NCBI GenBank assembly: GCA_963770535.1
Contig: CAVYPZ010000003.1
Span: 1,364,001-1,428,000 of the forward strand
Length of the DNA: 64,000 bases
Direction of reading: 5' to 3'
Source of the DNA: RYN-230 sp963770535
GTDB taxonomy: Bacteria; Actinomycetota; Actinomycetes; Streptosporangiales; Streptosporangiaceae
Part shown: positions 1 through 6,644 of the stretch, piece by piece
Position numbering within the stretch: position 1 is the stretch's first letter
How the letters are laid out: each line of letters begins with the position of its first letter
Made by a program: the position numbers and the translations under genes
Notes under the pieces: model-generated
The model's input: the letters and a program-made list of their open reading frames with translations, nothing else
What the model was told of the DNA's origin: nothing
Databases searched by the model: none

Positions 1-1
1 C

Positions 2-682
2 GGGCACCTGGCCCGTGGCGGCGGCCTGCTGGTCAAGATCGCCGACGCCGGAATGGGAGTGCCCGAGGACGAGCTGCGGCAGCTCAACTTCCAGCTGGCC
101 CACCCGCCCGCCGCGGACGGGACGGTCACGCGGCACATGGGCTTGTTCGCGGTCGCGCATCTGGCGGCACGGCACGGCATCACGGTAGCCCTGGCGCTGC
201 CAGCGGACGGCGGCACTACCGCCGAGGTGCACCTCCCGGCCGAACTGATTTTGCCGGACGCCACCCCAGGCTGGCGCCGTGGCCCGGACCCGGCTGGCGA
301 CGTGCTCCGGGTCAGGGCCGGCGAGAGGGCCGGGGCGGTGGATCCATTGTTCGTGACCCCCCGGTTCGCCGCCGGGCCAGAGCCAGTCCGCGGGCCTGAG
401 GGCGCTGCGCCAAACGGCGGGCTGCCCATTATCGAGTCCGCCGAGTCCGGGTATCCGCATGTCCCCGGGGGGATCCGGCTGTGGGGCCGCGAGCCGCAAG
501 CCAGCCCGCCTGCGCCCGCGGGACAGGCAGACCCGGCTACGGAGCGGTCCCGGGATCACGAGAAGCAGCCGGCCCAGGATCATGAGAAGCAGCCGGCCCA
601 GGGTCACGAGGAGCAGCCGGCCCAGGGTCACGAGGAGCAGCCGGCCCAGGATCGCGAGAAGCAGCGGTCCCGGGATCACTAA
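2..682 (+). CDS. Sensor histidine kinase, C-terminal part (5' truncated by window edge)
   Basis: This is the end of a gene entering from the left; the frame is open from base 2. The first residues contain an ATPase G1-box-like stretch (I-A-D-A-G-M-G) and then MGLFAVAHLAARHGI and GGTTAEVHLPAE, which resemble the HATPase domain of actinobacterial nitrate/nitrite-sensing kinases. The kinase would autophosphorylate in response to a signal. The domain ends near codon 80 and is followed by a long, Pro/Gly-rich, probably disordered tail. The tail finishes in an eight-residue charged repeat (DHEKQPAQ type, five copies). No phospho-acceptor His is visible because the N-terminal part lies outside the window. 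The family call is from the ATPase core only. Confidence 0.75.
   Translation, partial: GHLARGGGLLVKIADAGMGVPEDELRQLNFQLAHPPAADGTVTRHMGLFAVAHLAARHGITVALALPADGGTTAEVHLPAELILPDATPGWRRGPDPAGDVLRVRAGERAGAVDPLFVTPRFAAGPEPVRGPEGAAPNGGLPIIESAESGYPHVPGGIRLWGREPQASPPAPAGQADPATERSRDHEKQPAQDHEKQPAQGHEEQPAQGHEEQPAQDREKQRSRDH
554..673 (+). repeat. Five tandem 24-bp repeats at the kinase C-terminus
   Basis: Five in-frame copies of a unit reading gatcacgagaagcagccggc plus ccag. They encode (D/G)-H-E-(K/E)-Q-P-A-Q, with the last copy ending K-Q-R-S. The copies differ at only a few bases, which suggests recent slippage expansion. Confidence 0.85.
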
Positions 683-683
683 G

Positions 684-697
684 GGGTGGCCACCCCG
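684..697. terminator. Short palindrome between converging genes
   Basis: GGGGTGGCCACCCC is a perfect 14-bp palindrome just after the kinase stop. Part of it (ggtggccaccccgct) nearly repeats a few bases later. It lies between two converging genes, so a weak bidirectional terminator is possible. There is no T run. Confidence 0.3.
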
Positions 698-716
698 CTA
701 AGAGCGGCCACCCCGC

Positions 717-1181
717 TCACCGGTTCCTGACGACTCTCCTGCGGTAAACGATGCTCCCGGCTCCGGCCAGGATCGCCGCCCCGCCGAGGGTGACGAGCAG
801 CGTGTTCTGGAATCCGGCGGTGCCGCCGCCGCCGGTGGCCGGGGCGGCGGTGGGGTAAGGCGTGAACGACGGGCTTGGGCTCGGGGTCGGGGAGGGAGTC
901 GGGGAGGGGGTGGGGGTCGGGGTTGGCGATGTGCTGGCCGAGGCGGTCGCTGACGCGCTGGCGCTGCCGGTCGGCGTGCCGGTGGACGTGGCGGTGGGCT
1001 GCCCGGTAGGCGTGGCTGTCCCGGTCGGGGAGCCCCCCGGCGAGAATGAGGTCGGTATCCCCGACGGCGTCCCCGACGAGGTGCAGGCGGAGACCGACGC
1101 GGATGCCACGACGGCGGCACACCCGGCCGCCACTAATCTCCCGCTGAGCCGTTTCCCTGCGATGGCTGAACGCATCTTCAT
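717..1181 (-). CDS. Ser/Thr/Pro-rich surface protein with LPXTG-like sorting signal
   Basis: A 154-residue exported protein. The start at 1181 is chosen because GGAGG lies five bases upstream; longer readings add a non-coding-looking leader. Residues 1-33 form a signal peptide ending in a lipobox-like V-S-A-C. Residues 34-112 are almost only Ser, Thr, Pro, Ala and Gly, including a (TP)n(SP)n stretch typical of wall-spanning stalks. Residues 113-117 read A-P-A-T-G, followed by a hydrophobic helix and the basic tail Y-R-R-R-V-V-R-N-R. This is the three-part layout of a sortase substrate. A sortase gene lies head-to-head 236 bp away. The combination of lipobox and sorting signal is unusual; one of the two may be fortuitous. 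Function beyond surface display is unknown. Confidence 0.65.
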   Translation of the reverse strand: MKMRSAIAGKRLSGRLVAAGCAAVVASASVSACTSSGTPSGIPTSFSPGGSPTGTATPTGQPTATSTGTPTGSASASATASASTSPTPTPTPSPTPSPTPSPSPSFTPYPTAAPATGGGGTAGFQNTLLVTLGGAAILAGAGSIVYRRRVVRNR

Positions 1182-1416
1182 GGGGCCTCCGCATGCGTCG
1201 GCAGGTGCCTGATCCGTTCCCGGTTCTGGCATCAGAAACCGTCCCCGGAACGGAAATCGCTCGGCAGGCCAGGGTGGTGGCCGGCCCAGCCAGGTCCCAG
1301 AAAGCACCGTCGGCCATAAAGACAAGGCCCGCGGTCCGCACAGTCAGGCAATGGCTCGTTCATCACTGGGATATTAGGCTACGCGAGTAAGACACCCAGG
1401 GGGAAGACGGGGAGGG

Positions 1417-2166
1417 ATGGCATTGGGGGAAGCGGAGCACCAGCGCATAGCCGGGTTCCGTGTGGTCGTCTCCTGGCCCCAGAGCAGGTTCGCCCCCCCG
1501 CCCCGCCCATCAGTGAGCCCCCGGGCCCGCGTCGCCGGTCTCATCGGCGTCCTTCTCATCGTCGCGGGAACCGCCGCGGTCGGCGTCGCGGTCGGCACCC
1601 AGGACCATGCGCCGCAGCCGTCCCCGGCGGCCTCAGGCGCTATCGCGTCCGGAGGCCGGGGACGCGGGCCGTGGGTGCGCCGCTCAGTGCCGGTCTCCGT
1701 CAGCATCCCCGCCATTGGCGTGCATTCGGAACTGCTCCGCCTGGGCGTTAACCCGGACGGCACGATCCAGGTGCCATCGCTCTTCGGGAATGCTGATGAG
1801 GCGGCGTGGTACAAGTACTCGGTCACGCCCGGCCAGTACGGGGCGTCGGTCATCGAAGGACATGTGGACAGCCGCGAGGGCCCGGCCGTCTTTTTCCGGC
1901 TCGGGGCGCTGCACCCGGGAAACAGGGTCGAGGTGCGGCTCGCCGACGGGGTCACCGCGGTCTTCCGCGTCACCGGGGTACGCCAGTACGCCAAGACGCG
2001 GTTCCCGGCCAGGATCATTTACGGCCCGTCCCACTACGCCGCCCTGCACCTGATCACCTGCGGTGGCGCATTCGACTTCACCACGGGGCATTACCTGAGT
2101 TCCACCGTCGTTTTCGCCGCCCTCGTCTCATCACGCCGGGCGGCCGCCGCCACGCACGGCGACTGA
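1417..2166 (+). CDS. Class F sortase
   Basis: A membrane-anchored transpeptidase that would cleave a sorting motif and link surface proteins to the cell wall. An N-terminal hydrophobic helix (about residues 35-58, ARVAGLIGVLLIVAGTAAVG) anchors it. The catalytic domain follows: V-S-I-P-A-I-G-V near residue 95, the catalytic His in V-I-E-G-H-V-D-S, and the catalytic Cys in L-H-L-I-T-C-G-G. Length (249 aa) fits the class. At the place where many sortases carry the third catalytic residue, an Arg about 12-13 residues after the Cys, this protein reads H-Y-L-S-S-T-V-V. The start has a gggagg ribosome site directly upstream. The divergent neighbour with an APATG signal is the obvious candidate substrate. 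Confidence 0.85.
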   Translation: MALGEAEHQRIAGFRVVVSWPQSRFAPPPRPSVSPRARVAGLIGVLLIVAGTAAVGVAVGTQDHAPQPSPAASGAIASGGRGRGPWVRRSVPVSVSIPAIGVHSELLRLGVNPDGTIQVPSLFGNADEAAWYKYSVTPGQYGASVIEGHVDSREGPAVFFRLGALHPGNRVEVRLADGVTAVFRVTGVRQYAKTRFPARIIYGPSHYAALHLITCGGAFDFTTGHYLSSTVVFAALVSSRRAAAATHGD

Positions 2167-2364
2167 TCGCATAGGGTCGCCAGCGGGGCCACGCCGCACG
2201 GCGGGGGACATCCGCTTTCGGGGCCGGTCACGCCTGCTGAATAACTGGACCAGGCCGGTCCGCCGGGGTTGACTTGTGACCAGATGTTCCGCTGGCCCTG
2301 CCGCCAGGGGGTATGCCTGGTTCAGGGATGAGTGCCGCGGGTGTGGCAGCGAGAGGAGAGGGCC

Positions 2365-2724
2365 ATGGGGGAGGACAGGGACGCCGACCTCGCCGACACC
2401 TTCGCGGAGGTAGGCCGGAGAGTCGGTCAGGCTGTGTCCGATGCGCTTGACCGCGTACGGCCGGCTTTCGATGCGCTGGCGGAGGTGGCGAACCGCCCTG
2501 ACGTGCGGGCGGTGATCGAGCGCGCCGAGAAGGTCCTGCGGCGCCGGCCCTGCCTCTGCTTCTGCGCGAGGGCTCACCCGTCCGACCGCGGGATCTGCGA
2601 AGTACTCGACGCCGTGATCACGGCTCAGTACAGCTCGGAGTGGCTGGGACAGGTGGACGTGCCGCTGTGCGCTCCCTGCGCTGCGGCCTGGGCCGCTGAC
2701 GACTTCACGGGTGCCCGGCCCTGA
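2365..2724 (+). CDS. Hypothetical protein with a Cys-rich C-terminal half
   Basis: A 119-residue soluble protein I do not recognise. The start is placed at the ATG following gagaggagag. The N-terminal half (residues 1-55) is charged and helical (D-L-A-D-T-F-A-E-V-G-R-R-V-G-Q-A-V). The C-terminal half holds C-L-C-F-C-A-R-A-H near residue 63 and C-A-P-C near residue 102. The Cys and His spacing could bind a metal ion, but this is inference. It is followed by two copies of cccagcccgagcctggc and a convergent globin gene. Confidence 0.55.
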   Translation: MGEDRDADLADTFAEVGRRVGQAVSDALDRVRPAFDALAEVANRPDVRAVIERAEKVLRRRPCLCFCARAHPSDRGICEVLDAVITAQYSSEWLGQVDVPLCAPCAAAWAADDFTGARP

Positions 2725-2766
2725 CGGACCGGGCCCAGCCCGAGCCTGGCCCAGCCCGAGCCTGGC

Positions 2767-3216
2767 TCAGCGCTGCAGGCCATCCCATGACCACCGCGGG
2801 ATGAGCAGCCCGTCGGGGACCGCGTCCGCGGACTCGTGGTAGCGCGACATGGTCGTCGTCGTGGCCCAGGCGAAGTAGTCGTGCAGCACCTGCCGGAGCG
2901 GCCCGGCCTCGTCCAGGCCAGCGTCGTCCATGGCCTGGTCGAAGCAGGCGATCGCCCGGCGGTCCATCTCCTCATGCGGCCCGTTCCCGCTGTGCAGGCG
3001 CACGACCGAGGTCTCATCCCCGAAGGTGGCGGAGTAGGTGCCGGGGCCGCCCAGGGCCTCGGCCCAGTAGGCCGCCAGCCGCTCGCTGTGCTGCGGGTGG
3101 AATCCGTGGCTGAACGCGTGTCTGACCTCGTCGTCGGCCATCACCCGGGAGTGCCAGGCCTCGGCCAGGCGGAGCAGGCCCGCGCGCCCGCCCGCGGCCT
3201 CATACACACTCTGCAT
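2767..3216 (-). CDS. Truncated hemoglobin, group II-like (trHbO type)
   Basis: A 149-residue haem protein; group II truncated globins bind O2 and handle NO or peroxide in the cytosol. The N-terminal MQSVYEAAGG is the usual opening of the family. F-S-H-G-F-H-P-Q-H-S-E-R-L carries the likely proximal His, followed by A-A-Y-W-A-E-A-L-G-G-P, the group II signature around the G helix. The C-terminal W-S-W-D-G-L is also typical. The start at 3216 is chosen because all globin homology begins there; an upstream in-frame reading has no globin character. It is transcribed divergently from the SnoaL-like gene, 94 bp apart. Confidence 0.8.
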   Translation of the reverse strand: MQSVYEAAGGRAGLLRLAEAWHSRVMADDEVRHAFSHGFHPQHSERLAAYWAEALGGPGTYSATFGDETSVVRLHSGNGPHEEMDRRAIACFDQAMDDAGLDEAGPLRQVLHDYFAWATTTTMSRYHESADAVPDGLLIPRWSWDGLQR

Positions 3217-3310
3217 GCCCCCAGGATGCCAGCTGCGGGGGGCGCGGTTCCCGGCAGCCCGCAGGCCTGCTCCGGCGGACCGGTGGTGGCGGCAGCCGGT
3301 GGCGGGCACC

Positions 3311-3715
3311 ATGGGAACCGTGACCGACCGTGCGACGGTGCGCCGATGGCTGGCGGGCTACGAGGCTGCCTGGCGGGCGCCGGGGACCGGCAGCCTCGCC
3401 GGCCTGTTCACCGGCGATGCCACGTATCTGCAATCCCCCTACGAGCAGCCGGTGGCAGGGCTGGATGCGATCAGGCGGATGTGGGACGGCCAACGGGACG
3501 GGCCCGGCGAGGTCTTCACGCTGGCCACGGAGATACTGGCGGTTGACGGGGCCACGGCGGTCGTCCGGGCCGAGGTCCGTTACGGGGACCCACTGCGCCA
3601 GGAATACCGCGATCTGTGGGTCATCCGGCTCCGTGAGGACGGCCGCTGCGCCTGGTTCGAGGAGTGGCCGTACTGGCCGGGGCGTCCCTATTCCGCACGC
3701 GACGACCGTCCCTGA
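3311..3715 (+). CDS. SnoaL-like / nuclear transport factor 2-fold protein
   Basis: A 134-residue single-domain protein of the cone-shaped alpha+beta NTF2-like fold. Typical features are the N-terminal helix R-W-L-A-G-Y-E-A-A-W, the stretch F-T-G-D-A-T-Y-L-Q-S-P-Y, and the closing strands W-V-I-R-L-R-E-D-G-R-C and F-E-E-W-P-Y-W-P. Such proteins are often small isomerases, hydrolases or ligand binders; the substrate cannot be read from sequence. The start at 3311 (ATG) has a poor ribosome site, and a GTG three codons later is an alternative. Its 3' end overlaps the convergent membrane protein frame by about 95 bp. Confidence 0.75.
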   Translation: MGTVTDRATVRRWLAGYEAAWRAPGTGSLAGLFTGDATYLQSPYEQPVAGLDAIRRMWDGQRDGPGEVFTLATEILAVDGATAVVRAEVRYGDPLRQEYRDLWVIRLREDGRCAWFEEWPYWPGRPYSARDDRP

Positions 3716-4406
3716 ACGGCCGTCCCTGAACGGCCGTGCCTGAACGGCCATCCCGGGCCGGCCCCGGGGTGTCAGTCCGGTTCGCTGGCGGGCGCGGGCC
3801 TGCCCGGGTCCCCGGGTTCCCCGGGTTCCCCGGGGAACCCGGGGAACCCGGGGCGGCCGTGTCCGGCTCGTCGGCGGGCCGCCGGGTGATCCCGGCGACG
3901 GTGGACAGGAGCCCGGTGTCCCGCGCGCCGACGAGTTCCCAGGCCCGCGCGATCGCGAACACGAAGAAGCCGATGATCAGGCCACCCTGGTTGCCGATCA
4001 GGTTCAGGCTGTGCGGCGAACCGCGCAGTTCCACGCCGTTGGCCAGCTGCAGGCCGTACAGGAGCAGCAATGCGACGAGCATGATGACCGCCCCGGGGCG
4101 GATCCTCTCCCGGTGCTCGCGCCAGAGCACGATGACCAGCCCGGCTGTCGTGGAGACACCGGCCGCGGCGAGGATGAGGATTGTGGTGCTGAAGCTGGCC
4201 CCGGGCAGCAGCGCCACCAGCGCGATCACCAGGGTGTTGACCAGGGCTGAGAAGGCTGCGCCCGCCTTTACCTGGTAGTCAGCCTCGACGCTGCGGCCAG
4301 TCAGCTTCCCCGGTGCCACCGAGACAGCGACGAACAGGAGCCCGATCAGCGCGCCGGCGATGGTGGCGCAGCCGCTGAAGAACTCATGGAAACTGGCAGG
4401 GACCAC
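3621..4406 (-). CDS. Multi-pass membrane protein with collagen-like Pro/Gly tail
   Basis: A 261-residue protein beginning at a GTG (4406). Hydrophobic segments lie at about residues 12-32, 48-68, 72-94, 104-122 and 136-156, so five membrane passes are likely. The opening F-H-E-F-F-S-G-C-A-T-I-A-G-A-L-I-G-L-L-F resembles small actinobacterial membrane proteins of unknown function. After residue 175 the sequence changes to a Gly-Ser-Pro/Gly-Asn-Pro repeat encoded by a perfect 44-bp palindrome, then a basic tail that overlaps the convergent SnoaL-like gene. The tail may be real or may reflect a lost stop codon. Function is unknown. Confidence 0.6.
   Translation of the reverse strand: MVPASFHEFFSGCATIAGALIGLLFVAVSVAPGKLTGRSVEADYQVKAGAAFSALVNTLVIALVALLPGASFSTTILILAAAGVSTTAGLVIVLWREHRERIRPGAVIMLVALLLLYGLQLANGVELRGSPHSLNLIGNQGGLIIGFFVFAIARAWELVGARDTGLLSTVAGITRRPADEPDTAAPGSPGSPGNPGNPGTRAGPRPPANRTDTPGPARDGRSGTAVQGRPFRDGRRVRNRDAPASTATPRTRRSGRPHGAG
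3706..3748. repeat. Three tandem copies of a ~15-bp unit
   Basis: cctgaacggccgt-type units occur three times in a row across and after the SnoaL-like stop codon. They also lie in the C-terminal tail of the opposing membrane protein frame, so they are coding if that tail is real. Confidence 0.7.
3810..3853. repeat. Perfect 44-bp zero-loop palindrome
   Basis: Left arm 3810-3831 (ccccgggttccccgggttcc plus cc) and right arm 3832-3853 are exact reverse complements with no spacer. It encodes the G-N-P-G-N-P-G tail of the minus-strand membrane protein and lies about 95 bp past the SnoaL-like stop. In RNA it would fold into a very stable hairpin on either strand. Confidence 0.9.
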
Positions 4407-4555
4407 CGGCCCAACCTACCGGGATGCCTGGTTCCCGCCCGCCCCCCGCCCCTGGCTGGGCCTGCGGCCGCAACTACGCGGCCGCAGCTGCACCGCACCG
4501 CAAGCCGGGCGCATATCCGCTCCTGGCGCTGATTCCCGGACCATAATGAGGCGCT

Positions 4556-4981
4556 ATGACGACGACCCGGCGGATGCTGGCGCCGCTGCGCCCTGCCGCT
4601 CGCTTCCTCACCGGATCCACCTACGTCCTGCTCGGCTTCGATGCCCTGCGGGAGCCGGGCGCGCGGGTGGAACTGGCCGCCGGGGTGCTGTCCGCGGTCC
4701 GGACCGTGGTTCCGCTGCCGCCCGACGACGAGATGGTGGTCCGGGGGAACGCTGCTGTCCAGGTGCTGGCCGGTGCCTCGCTGGCGCTGGGGCTGGCCCC
4801 GCGGCTGTCGGCCCTGGCCCTGGCGGGTTCGCTGGTCCCCACGACGCTGGCCGGGCACGCATACTGGAAGATCGACGATCCCGCCGTCCGCAAGGTGCAG
4901 CGGATCCAGTTCCACAAGAACATGGCGCTGATCGGCGGCCTGCTGTTCGCCGCACTCGACCAGCCGGAGGAGGGCCGGTAG
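4556..4981 (+). CDS. DoxX family membrane protein
   Basis: A 141-residue protein with four hydrophobic segments (about residues 14-30, 38-50, 64-84 and 88-100, plus a C-terminal one at 122-134). The family signature is seen in F-L-T-G-S-T-Y-V-L-L-G, A-L-G-L-A-P-R-L-S-A-L-A-L and the ending F-H-K-N-M-A-L-I-G-G-L-L. DoxX-like proteins are quinone- or thiol-oxidoreductase-associated inner-membrane proteins; the actual partner here is not evident. The Met start opens M-T-T-T-R-R. It is transcribed divergently from the membrane protein at 3621-4406. Confidence 0.8.
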   Translation: MTTTRRMLAPLRPAARFLTGSTYVLLGFDALREPGARVELAAGVLSAVRTVVPLPPDDEMVVRGNAAVQVLAGASLALGLAPRLSALALAGSLVPTTLAGHAYWKIDDPAVRKVQRIQFHKNMALIGGLLFAALDQPEEGR

Positions 4982-4997
4982 GCCACGGGGCCGCAGC

Positions 4998-5043
4998 CCG
5001 TCCCGGGCAGGCAGGTGGCGGCCCGCCGTCCCGGGCAGGCAGG
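4998..5043. repeat. Direct repeat of 18 bp
   Basis: ccgtcccgggcaggcagg occurs at 4998-5015 and again at 5026-5043, in the gap between two convergent genes. Possible residue of slippage; no function evident. Confidence 0.7.
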
Positions 5044-5066
5044 CGGCGCCCGCTGCGGGCCTTTGC

Positions 5067-5252
5067 CTAATCGCCGGTCTGGTCGTCCGTCTCCGCGCCG
5101 GGAGCGTTGGTCTTGACCGACTCGATCCCGTTGAGCGCCGAGTCTTTGCGCTCGTAGGTCTCGCTGGTGGCGATGACCTGCCCATTGCCGGCGACCAGGT
5201 TGAAGTGGTACTTGCCGCTGGAACCCTTCTTCAGGACAAACTTGCCAGCCAT
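5067..5252 (-). CDS. YegP-family (DUF1508) small protein
   Basis: A 61-residue protein consisting of one DUF1508 unit: K-F-V-L-K-K-G-S-S-G-K-Y-H-F-N-L-V-A-G-N-G-Q-V-I is split by a turn, then T-S-E-T-Y-E-R-K-D-S-A-L-N-G-I-E-S-V-K. The E. coli homologue YegP has two such units, so this is the single-unit form common in actinobacteria. The biochemical role is not established; the fold is a small beta-sheet with a helix. The start has a strong GAGGAGG site four bases upstream. It is a monocistronic minus-strand gene. Confidence 0.85.
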   Translation of the reverse strand: MAGKFVLKKGSSGKYHFNLVAGNGQVIATSETYERKDSALNGIESVKTNAPGAETDDQTGD

Positions 5253-5361
5253 GCTGCCTCCTCGCTGAGAGCCTGAACTTGCATGATCATGTTTCCCTGA
5301 AGCTGGGCAGCTATCCCTCCGATACCGGCTGAATGCGCCAGCGCGGCCGGTGACGGCCCGG

Positions 5362-5893
5362 TCAGGTCACGCTCGGCGGCCCCGGCCGGTTCTGGGCCAC
5401 TCCCGGGTTCCATGCCGGGACAGATCCGCCGGGCAGCACGGAGAACCTGAAACGCAGCTCCTTCAGGGCACCCCGGTGGTTGACGTAGAGGTACGTCATC
5501 TGCCGGTAGGACGGCTGGCCGTTGTGCACCGCGATGTCCTGCAGCCGCACCGTGACCGCATAGGTGGTCGGGTGCCAGCCTGAGATCGGGCCTGGCTGCG
5601 GCCAGTAGATGTCGAGCCTGCCGCTGGCCGACGCCCGGGGGCTGCCCCAGTTCCGCCAGGCCAGCTGCCGGACTACCGGCGCCCCGCCCATGCCCACGTC
5701 GATGTGACCCGGGCGCTGAGCCATCCCGGACCAGCCGACCACGTCCGCCTGAACCCGCACGGGGACGGCAGCCGGGCTGGCCCGCCCCGCCGTGGCCGGC
5801 CGGGCGTTCGGGCCGGCCTGCACTGCAGGCCGGCAGCGCGACAGCGAGCATGGCCGCCGCGATGATGCTCACGATCCTGGATGTGCTGCTCAC
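5362..5893 (-). pseudogene. Exported lipoprotein split by a frameshift at a hairpin
   Basis: From GTG 5893 the first frame encodes a clear lipoprotein signal peptide (S-S-T-S-R-I-V-S-I-I-A-A-A-M-L-A-V-A then L-P-A-C). The mature domain, however, lies in another frame beginning near 5823 (Q-A-G-P-N-A-R-P-A-T) and ending at 5362. The mature part carries D-I-Y-W-P-Q-P-G-P-I, Y-A-V-T-V-R-L-Q-D-I and Y-V-N-H-R-G-A-L-K-E-L, suggesting a beta-rich secreted domain of unknown function. The downstream frame has a TGA just upstream, so one frame cannot carry both parts. The break coincides with a perfect 11-bp inverted repeat (5812-5834), where deletion or a sequencing error is likely. Confidence 0.6.
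5812..5834. repeat. Perfect inverted repeat, 11-bp arms, 1-nt centre
   Basis: gccggcctgca and its exact reverse complement are separated by a single c. It lies at the frame change in the lipoprotein gene and can fold into a tight hairpin. Confidence 0.9.
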
Positions 5894-6131
5894 CTGACGA
5901 CTCACCCCCGTGTCCCTTCCAGGACACGCTCTGGCGCGGCTCCGCGCAAGGGCTAAAAGGCCACGCCTGGTCACCGGATGCTGCTCCTGAGGGCACGCGC
6001 GGGCGAGTGGCACGGCGGGGATGATAAGCGACTCCCCATGAATTCCGCATGACCGGGAAAAAGCCGTTATCTGTAAATTCAAGCCTATTTATCCCCTAAA
6101 TCTTCCGGGGAGCTGTGCCGGGCTCTCCTGG

Positions 6132-6542
6132 TCACCCGCGCCGGGCCCGGCTGACGAACTGGTCCCTGTCCACCAGCACCCGCTCCAGGGTGCCCGCGCC
6201 GACGACGGTGTCGTCGCCAGCAGGCTGCCCGGAGAACGGTTTCTGCCTCGCGATGAACCTGAACACGAGCCGCCGGCCATCCACCTCGGTCAGCTCGGCC
6301 TCCACCACGACCTGCGCCCCGACCGGGCTAGGCCGCTTGTGCTCCAGGGCCGCCGCCGTGCCGACCGAGGTCAGGCCGGATTCCAGGCCCGGCGCGATAG
6401 CCGCGACCGCTGCCGCTTCTGCGAGGGCCAGGAGGCGGGGCGTGCCGAGAACGGGCACGTCACCACTGCCCATCGCCATCGCCGTATCGGTGTCCGCCAC
6501 GACGATCTCCACGAAGGACAGCAGTCCGGGTGCCAGGGCCAT
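6132..6542 (-). CDS. Thioesterase-like hot-dog protein (FlK-like)
   Basis: A 136-residue hot-dog fold protein resembling fluoroacetyl-CoA thioesterase-like enzymes. Diagnostic stretches are F-V-E-I-V-V-A-D-T-D-T-A, V-L-G-T-P-R-L-L-A-L-A-E-A-A-A, T-S-V-G-T-A-A-A-L-E-H and P-V-G-A-Q-V-V-V-E-A-E-L. The Thr of G-T-P, the Glu of the L-A-L-A-E helix and the His of L-E-H correspond to the Thr/Glu/His triad described for FlK. Substrate unknown; many homologues handle small acyl-CoAs. ATG 6542 follows gagg closely. It sits downstream of katG on the same strand but beyond a strong terminator. Confidence 0.75.
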   Translation of the reverse strand: MALAPGLLSFVEIVVADTDTAMAMGSGDVPVLGTPRLLALAEAAAVAAIAPGLESGLTSVGTAAALEHKRPSPVGAQVVVEAELTEVDGRRLVFRFIARQKPFSGQPAGDDTVVGAGTLERVLVDRDQFVSRARRG

Positions 6543-6602
6543 CCTCGTACCCTAGTAGCCGCGGATCGGCTTGGGCCGCCTGTGCCCCAGGCCCGCACCG
6601 GG

Positions 6603-6639
6603 GACGTCCAGGCCGGCCGCCGGGGCCGGCCTGGACGTC
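6603..6639 (-). terminator. katG terminator hairpin
   Basis: Arms 6603-6618 and 6624-6639 are perfect 16-bp reverse complements around a 5-nt loop, starting six bases after the katG stop. This is a strong stem for ending the furA-katG transcript. No T run is present. Confidence 0.75.
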
Positions 6640-6644
6640 GGTGA

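Noticed and set aside
862..1212. Gly/Val-rich plus-strand frame
   Set aside because: Complement of the Thr/Pro stalk of the surface protein.
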